A DNA stretch of 47,102 bases, from contig DXXM01000028.1 of the NCBI GenBank assembly GCA_019416285.1, positions 1-47,102 of the forward strand, written 5' to 3'. The notes under the pieces are model-generated. The model ran no database searches and was not told the DNA's origin. It saw nothing but the letters and a program-made list of their open reading frames with translations. Source of the stretch: Bacteroidales bacterium (lineage in GTDB: Bacteria; Bacteroidota; Bacteroidia; Bacteroidales; Muribaculaceae). A program made the position numbers and the translations under genes. Positions 42,514 to 47,102 of the stretch are shown one piece after another. The first letter of the stretch is position 1. Every line of letters begins with the position of its first letter.

Positions 42514-43221
42514 CTATTTCTGTTTGATTTTATTTAGATCATAGGGCTTATGGCGTGGACCGATGACTTCCTCACGCCATTTTCCGGGGCTCAGACCGTA
42601 TTTTTTCTTGAAAAGAGCGTTAAACGGATTTGTCGAAGTGAATCCGGAGTTTAGAGCTATTTCTTTAATAGGTACATTGACTGAGACATGTCTCATGAGA
42701 TTTATCGCATGGTTGAGTCTGAGATTTTGCAGCCATTCCGGAAAGGTTTCATCGCTTGTCTCACGGAGATAGGCAATGAGATATGTTTTGTTCGTACCGA
42801 AACTCTTTGCTACATCTTCCTTTGTCAGATTGCTGTTTAGATATTCCTTGTTTTTGATAAACATATCCATTGCTTCTTTCAGCTGTTTGCGTGATGTTTT
42901 AATGATTGGAGTTCGTAGTTCATTTATCCGTGTTTCGTAAGATGCCGCAATATATCTTTTAAATATGAATATGGCTGCGGAAATAGATAACACCACGCTC
43001 AGTATAAACCCCTTCCCTAACAGTAATAAATCTGACTGGGAGTTTCTTAATGAGTAAAATGCGTATATAGTCGCACCGGCTACCAAGACTATAGCGATGG
43101 GGCCGATGAGGGGCTTGAGCCGGCAAAAAACTCCTGATGTTTCCCTAAGACGACAGGTTGTTGAATATGCAAAGAGCGATATGGCCGAGACAGATGCGGC
43201 GATAAAGAGTCCTGTGGTCAT
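42514..43221 (-). CDS. Membrane-embedded AraC-family regulator (second of pair)
   Basis: The 235-residue protein has three predicted membrane helices in the N-terminal part (about 4-20, 38-57 and 68-87) with only short loops. A charged linker (about 88-125) leads to a C-terminal AraC double helix-turn-helix (about 130-225: LTKEDVAKSFGTNKTYLIAY, then NVPIKEIALNSGFTSTNPFNALFKKKYGLSPGKWRE). There is no cupin, receiver or large periplasmic sensor domain. Its ATG overlaps the stop of the upstream paralogue by 4 bp, so both are made together. It is AT-rich compared with the enzyme genes around it. It converges on tRNA-Gly. The AraC fold is certain; the membrane topology is strongly suggested by hydrophobicity. 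Confidence 0.87.
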   Translation of the reverse strand: MTTGLFIAASVSAISLFAYSTTCRLRETSGVFCRLKPLIGPIAIVLVAGATIYAFYSLRNSQSDLLLLGKGFILSVVLSISAAIFIFKRYIAASYETRINELRTPIIKTSRKQLKEAMDMFIKNKEYLNSNLTKEDVAKSFGTNKTYLIAYLRETSDETFPEWLQNLRLNHAINLMRHVSVNVPIKEIALNSGFTSTNPFNALFKKKYGLSPGKWREEVIGPRHKPYDLNKIKQK

Positions 43222-43967
43222 GGTTGGTTGGTATTATTAATTTTGTTTTCTGAATCAATCTGAAAATCAGATGTCAGGTCCACTTCCGCTATTTCACTTT
43301 GAGGGCTGAAGAATTCCTTGCGCCATTCAGTTGGAGTCTTTCCAAATTTACTTTTAAAGGCTAAACTCAATGCGCTTGGAGTGCCGAATCCTGACCGGTG
43401 GGCAATCTCTTTTATCGTTACATTCATCGGTTCACTGCGTAGTAGATCCACAGCGTATTCAAGTCTGTATGATTGTATCCATATTTTGAATGGCACGCCG
43501 TATGTCTCATGTATGTAGATAGACAGATACGTACGATTTGTATATAACATTTTGGCCATCAGAGGCATGCTCATTTTCTGAATTATAAATAACTTGTTGC
43601 TCAGAAATTTATCTACACCTGCTTTTAGTTCATCCCTTATGCTCCTGTCCATAGGTTTTGTCAGTTCCTGAATCTTAGTTTCATAAGAATCTATGAAATA
43701 CCGCCGTATGATAAATATTATTATGGATGATGCAGTTGTGGTGCCCAAAACGAGACCGATGAGAAATATCCGATTATCCACATTATAATATATATTGGTA
43801 TATAGTATTGCGGTTATGACGTTCAGGATAATAAAAGCAGCAATAAGAGGGGAGGCGTACTTGAATTCATTTAGAGATTTTAATTTCAGTGCCTTACAGT
43901 TGTAAACGGAATATACGCACAGCGACAAAGCCGTAAAGATGGTGGCAATAAGTAATTGGGGATTCAT
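43218..43967 (-). CDS. Membrane-embedded AraC-family regulator (first of pair)
   Basis: The 249-residue paralogue of the following gene has the same layout: three hydrophobic helices (about 4-22, 40-57, 68-87), then a basic junction and linker (RRYFIDSYETKIQELTKPMD). The C-terminal AraC domain (about 130-228) contains MSMPLMAKMLYTNRTYLSIY and NVTIKEIAHRSGFGTPSALSLAFKSKFGKTPTEWR. The spacing between the third helix and the linker is the same in both proteins. A short acidic tail (about 232-249) is extra. The gene is divergent from the GH95 fucosidase with 641 bp between starts. Overlap with its partner suggests equal amounts and possibly heterodimers. Sensing of a membrane or lipid signal is inferred. 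Confidence 0.87.
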   Translation of the reverse strand: MNPQLLIATIFTALSLCVYSVYNCKALKLKSLNEFKYASPLIAAFIILNVITAILYTNIYYNVDNRIFLIGLVLGTTTASSIIIFIIRRYFIDSYETKIQELTKPMDRSIRDELKAGVDKFLSNKLFIIQKMSMPLMAKMLYTNRTYLSIYIHETYGVPFKIWIQSYRLEYAVDLLRSEPMNVTIKEIAHRSGFGTPSALSLAFKSKFGKTPTEWRKEFFSPQSEIAEVDLTSDFQIDSENKINNTNQP

Positions 43968-44090
43968 GGTAGGTTTGCAGTTGGGTCAAAAATTTGACTG
44001 GTGAGGATGTGAATGGAGAATGAGATGATGAGGAGATGAGCTGTGGAAGAGACATTGATGCCTGAGACATAAATGATTGAAGGACAATGA

Positions 44091-44098
44091 CAAATTTA
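44091..44098 (-). promoter_or_regulatory. Weak candidate -7 element for the AraC pair
   Basis: CAAATTTA on the plus strand reads TAAATTTG on the minus strand, an exact -7 match about 124 bases before the first AraC ATG. No TTG box lies at the right distance. Confidence 0.25.
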
Positions 44099-44340
44099 TT
44101 AGAGGAAGCATAAGGAATTAGTCTCTGATTGTCGTGAATTTTTGGTGTCTGACAAGGAATTGACTGAATTTTGTAAAATTAATATATATGATCGAAATAA
44201 ACGAAAAATTTTATCTCCAATATGGCGACATGTCGACATTTAGGAACTGTCGTTTTTTCTATATAGGGAAATTTTAAATGAATAATTCAGTAAAGTTCCA
44301 CTTAATAGTTGGTAATAATTGTTAATAAAATAAAAATTGA

Positions 44341-44418
44341 GGTGGCGGGTGTGGGGGTTGGTTTTTGTATATAAGACGTTTAGGGTAGGATGGGGGTGTG
44401 TTTTTGATGGGGATGGGT
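44341..44418 (+). other. G/T-rich block with G-quadruplex potential
   Basis: Within otherwise AT-rich DNA, runs of G recur on the plus strand: GG, GG, GGG and GGGGG in 44341-44358, then GGG, GGGGG, GGGG and GGG in 44392-44418. The second cluster gives four runs of three or more G with loops of about 6, 12 and 2 bases. Formation of a quadruplex is only a possibility. Confidence 0.4.
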
Positions 44419-44467
44419 TTAAAGTGTGTATAATAAGTGTAAAACGCACACTTAAATAAAAAGCCGA

Positions 44468-44501
44468 CCTATCAGGCGACTGCCGATAGTTACCCGATAG
44501 G
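44468..44501 (+). promoter_or_regulatory. Candidate operator: CCGATAG direct repeats with inverted copy
   Basis: CCGATAG occurs at 44483-44489 and 44494-44500, an 11-bp period that places both on one face of the helix. CCTATC at 44468-44473 is the inverse of GATAGG at 44496-44501. The block ends about 56 bases before the -33 box of the GH95 promoter, a normal position for an activator site. Confidence 0.4.
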
Positions 44502-44556
44502 CTCTGTTTTCGCGCCTAATCGCAGAGATTTACGTGAGAATGACCCTACAATAAGA

Positions 44557-44588
44557 TTTGTTTGAATGGTGGAAATTTATTACTTTTG
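44557..44588 (+). promoter_or_regulatory. Promoter of the GH95 fucosidase gene
   Basis: TTTG (44557-44560), 20 bases, TACTTTTG (44581-44588) is a full Bacteroidetes-type promoter. It lies 20 bases before the ATG at 44609 and rules out the in-frame ATG at 44558, which falls inside the -33 box. Confidence 0.7.
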
Positions 44589-44608
44589 TTTTGCCAAAAT
44601 TATCTTCC

Positions 44609-47053
44609 ATGAAACTACTTGCAAAATCATTGATTCTTTCAGCGATTACAATGCTGTCGCTTGATGCTTCTGCCTCGCAGGAGCACAAATTATGGTACGA
44701 CAAACCCGCACAGGTGTGGACTGAAGCTCTTCCGCTCGGCAACGGACGTCTCGGAGCGATGGTCTACGGCAATCCCGGAGCCGAACAGATTCAGCTCAAC
44801 GAGGAGACCATCTGGGCAGGTCAGCCAAACAACAATGCCAATCCAGAGGCGCTGGAGTGGATTCCGAAAATCCGTCAGCTTGTGTTTGAAGGAAAATACA
44901 AGGAGGCGCAGGATATGGCTACCGCCCATGTCAAGTCGAAAACGAACCAGGGTATGCCTTATCAGCCTTTCGGCGATCTGCGCATCACTTTCCCCGGACA
45001 TACACGCTACGACAACTATTACCGCGAACTCAGCCTTGACTCCGCGCGCACGGTCGTGAAATATACCGTGGACGGTGTCAATTTCACCCGCGAGACATTC
45101 GCTTCGTTTCCCGATCAGGTGGTGATAACCCGCATCACTGCCGACAAACCGGGAAGCGTGACTTTCAACGCTACCCTTACCTCGCCTCATCCCGACGTGA
45201 TGATTGACTCGGAAGGAAACGACATCACCCTCAGCGGTGTCGGCTCGAACCACGAGGGTCTCAAAGGCAAGGTGGAGTTTCAGGGACGCGCCACAGTGGT
45301 TCCCAAGGGTGGACGCATGACCTCGCGCGACGGCGTACTTTCGGTAGAGAACGCTGACGAGGCCACCATCTACACATCCATCGCCACAAATTTCAACAAC
45401 TACAAGGACATCACCGGCGACGAGGTGGCGCGCTCTAAGGAATATCTTCAGAAAGCCATCACCAAGCCATACGCCGAAGCCAAGAAAGAGCATGTCGATT
45501 TCTATCAGAAGCAGGTCGGCACATCGACCCTCGACCTCGGTCCCGACAAATATGCTGACGTGCCTACCGACATCCGCATCGAGCGCTTCAAGGAGACACA
45601 CGACAACCAGCTCGTGGCAAACTACTACAAGTTCGGCCGCTACCTGCTCATCAGCAGCTCTCAGCCAGGCGGTCAGGCTGCGAATCTCCAGGGTATATGG
45701 AACGACAAGATGTTCCCGTCGTGGGACAGCAAATACACCTGCAATATCAACCTTGAGATGAACTACTGGCCCGCTGAGGAGACAAATCTCACCGAGCTCA
45801 ACGAGCCGCTATTCCGTCTCATCAAGGAAGTGAGTAAGACAGGTGCCGAGACAGCCAAAATCATGTACGACGCTCCCGGATGGGTGCTCCACCACAACAC
45901 CGACATCTGGCGTGTGACAGGTGCCATTGACAACGCTCCCTCCGGCATGTGGATGAGCGGTGGCGCATGGCTCAGCCGTCACCTTTGGGAACATTATCTC
46001 CACACCGGCGACATCGAATTTCTGCGCGAGGCTTACCCCATCATGAAGGGTGCCGGAGAATTTTTCGATGCGACGATGGTCTACAGTCCTGAAAACGGTA
46101 TGCTCGTGGTCTGTCCCAGCAATTCGCCTGAAAATGCTCCGAAAGGTCACAAGGCCACCACTACCGCAGGCACCACTATGGACAACCAGCTCATCACCGA
46201 GCTCTGGAACAATATAATCACTGCTTCCGAAATCCTCGACACCGACCATGAGTTTGCTGAGCGCCTGAAAAAGCGTGTGAAAGAAATCTCCCCGATGCGC
46301 ATCGGCAAGTGGGGGCAGCTTCAGGAATGGATGGGCGACTGGGACGACCCCGAGGACGTGCACCGTCATGTCTCTCACCTCTACGGCATGTATCCGTCGA
46401 ATCAGATTTCGCCTTTCCGCACCCCCGAGCTGTTTGACGCGGCCCGCACCTCGCTCATCCACCGCGGCGACCCCTCCACCGGCTGGAGCATGGGCTGGAA
46501 GGTGTGTCTGTGGGCGCGTATGCTCGACGGAGACCACGCATATAAACTCATCACCGACCAGCTGACTCTCGTGCGCAACGAAAAGAAAAAGGGCGGCACA
46601 TATCCCAACTTCTTCGACGCGCATCCGCCGTTCCAGATCGACGGCAACTTCGGCTGCGTGGCCGGTATAGCCGAAATGCTCATGCAGAGCCACGACGGAT
46701 TCATCTATCTCCTCCCCGCGCTTCCCTCCGTATGGCCCGACGGCGAGATTACAGGCCTTGTGGCCCGCGGCGGTTTTGTGATTGACATGTCATGGAAGAA
46801 CGGTAGAATCGAAAAAGTGACAATCAAATCAACCATCGGAGGCAACTGCCGTCTGCGCACCCTCACTCCGCTTAAAGGCAAGGGTCTGAAAGTGGCGAAG
46901 GGCGAAAATTCAAATCAGCTCTTTGAAGTCAACGAGGGTCTTGCTCCGATAATCAGTCCGGAGGCCAGGCTCAATCCCGTTGAACTCAAGAAAACGTATC
47001 TCTATGACCTTCCCACAAAGGTCGGCGAGACATATACGCTTTACGGCAAATAA
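44609..47053 (+). CDS. Secreted GH95 alpha-L-fucosidase
   Basis: The 814-residue protein has a signal peptide (MKLLAKSLILSAITMLSLDASA). GH95 domains follow in order: an N-terminal beta-sandwich (about 27-270; WYDKPAQVWTEALPLGNGRL and NEETIWAG), a helical (alpha/alpha)6 barrel (about 300-690) and a C-terminal beta domain. In the barrel, N379-I-N381 in the segment leading to MNYWPAE fits the asparagine pair that activates water in characterised GH95 enzymes; E573 in QEW and D678 in FQIDGNFG are the other conserved acidic positions. HRHVSHLYGMYPSNQISP is a family signature. The enzyme releases terminal fucose, classically alpha-1,2-linked, from mucin, milk or xyloglucan-type glycans; some members act on L-galactose. 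It is divergent from the AraC pair and probably regulated by it. No SusCD pair is adjacent. Confidence 0.92.
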   Translation: MKLLAKSLILSAITMLSLDASASQEHKLWYDKPAQVWTEALPLGNGRLGAMVYGNPGAEQIQLNEETIWAGQPNNNANPEALEWIPKIRQLVFEGKYKEAQDMATAHVKSKTNQGMPYQPFGDLRITFPGHTRYDNYYRELSLDSARTVVKYTVDGVNFTRETFASFPDQVVITRITADKPGSVTFNATLTSPHPDVMIDSEGNDITLSGVGSNHEGLKGKVEFQGRATVVPKGGRMTSRDGVLSVENADEATIYTSIATNFNNYKDITGDEVARSKEYLQKAITKPYAEAKKEHVDFYQKQVGTSTLDLGPDKYADVPTDIRIERFKETHDNQLVANYYKFGRYLLISSSQPGGQAANLQGIWNDKMFPSWDSKYTCNINLEMNYWPAEETNLTELNEPLFRLIKEVSKTGAETAKIMYDAPGWVLHHNTDIWRVTGAIDNAPSGMWMSGGAWLSRHLWEHYLHTGDIEFLREAYPIMKGAGEFFDATMVYSPENGMLVVCPSNSPENAPKGHKATTTAGTTMDNQLITELWNNIITASEILDTDHEFAERLKKRVKEISPMRIGKWGQLQEWMGDWDDPEDVHRHVSHLYGMYPSNQISPFRTPELFDAARTSLIHRGDPSTGWSMGWKVCLWARMLDGDHAYKLITDQLTLVRNEKKKGGTYPNFFDAHPPFQIDGNFGCVAGIAEMLMQSHDGFIYLLPALPSVWPDGEITGLVARGGFVIDMSWKNGRIEKVTIKSTIGGNCRLRTLTPLKGKGLKVAKGENSNQLFEVNEGLAPIISPEARLNPVELKKTYLYDLPTKVGETYTLYGK

Positions 47054-47086
47054 GAGGCTGTTTAAAAACAAAAGAGAAATGAGGGG
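47053..47086 (-). repeat. Right copy of ~35-bp inverted repeat at the window ends
   Basis: AGAGGCTGTTTAAAAACAAA begins directly at the last base of the GH95 stop codon, and the copy continues to GAGGGG. It is the inverse of 17-51 with one substitution and one missing base. Confidence 0.7.
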
Positions 47087-47102
47087 CAGCGAATTTTTTA
47101 GA

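Larger units (their letters stand above)
43968..44608. other. Divergent intergenic region between AraC pair and GH95
   Basis: This 641-bp, mostly AT-rich region has no supported gene. From left to right it holds a purine-rich stretch (about 44000-44055), a weak minus-strand -7 match CAAATTTA (44091-44098), and a G/T-rich block (44341-44418). Next come overlapping inverted repeats (44422-44454), CCGATAG repeats (44483-44500) and the GH95 promoter (44557-44588). The amount of ordered sequence is unusual for one promoter region. Confidence 0.6.

Noticed and set aside
44240..44449. 69-residue minus-strand frame in the AraC-GH95 gap
   Set aside because: Low-complexity composition (T, H, N, Y rich) generated by the G/T-rich block; no start context.
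44558..44608. Upstream in-frame ATG for GH95
   Set aside because: It falls inside the -33 box of a full promoter and precedes the signal peptide.
1..47102. CRISPR array, prophage, toxin-antitoxin or known defence system
   Set aside because: No regularly spaced repeat array, cas gene, phage structural gene, toxin pair or restriction enzyme was seen. The recombinase stands alone.

Overview
The window reads as chromosomal DNA of a gut Bacteroidales bacterium, most likely of the Muribaculaceae (S24-7) type, although the family-level call is inference. The support is two SusC/SusD pairs, a FecR plus ECF sigma module, three GLPGLI proteins, long-form hisG with fused hisB, a Bacteroidetes-style tyrosine recombinase, and several promoters of the Bacteroidetes form TTTG-N19/20-TAnnTTTG instead of sigma70 boxes. 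Coding density is high, and most unidirectional gene runs are joined by short gaps or 4-bp ATGA overlaps.

Layout. (1) 80-4679: a secreted family-1 pectate lyase, a rubredoxin, a PAP2 membrane phosphatase, and a divergent OmpR-type response regulator with its histidine kinase. (2) 4804-18716, minus strand: a pectin-type polysaccharide utilisation locus. In transcription order it has a secreted sugar isomerase-like protein, a beta-helix lipoprotein, SusC, SusD, a terminator, a second pectate lyase, a DUF3826 protein and a large beta-helix protein. (3) 19180-27140: a second SusC/SusD locus with a periplasmic thioredoxin, FecR and a divergent ECF sigma factor, and no carbohydrate-active enzyme. 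(4) 27312-32935: hisGDCBHA, with hisF and hisIE absent. (5) 32985-38858, minus strand: a compact operon GLPGLI - GLPGLI - outer-membrane receptor-like protein - REP-associated transposase - GLPGLI. (6) 39272-42454: an orphan tyrosine recombinase, uridine kinase, LptB and tRNA-Gly(CCC). (7) 42514-47053: two tandem AraC-type regulators, each with three predicted membrane helices, divergent from a GH95 alpha-L-fucosidase, with a structured 0.6-kb region between them. The two ends of the window carry inverted copies of one ~35-bp repeat.

How the genes work together. The first locus plausibly cuts pectin at the surface and in the periplasm (two PL1 lyases plus accessory beta-helix proteins) and imports the oligosaccharides through SusCD. 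The second is an import system switched by cell-surface signalling (STN domain of SusC to FecR to ECF sigma). The fucosidase at the right end may be controlled by the adjacent membrane-embedded AraC pair.

The best candidates for undescribed biology are the GLPGLI operon, which has a transposase-type protein translationally coupled into it and carries two REP-like palindromes inside that protein's own reading frame, and the overlapping pair of membrane-embedded AraC regulators facing repeated motifs upstream of the fucosidase. All functional statements rest on reading the sequence and on family knowledge; no search was run.
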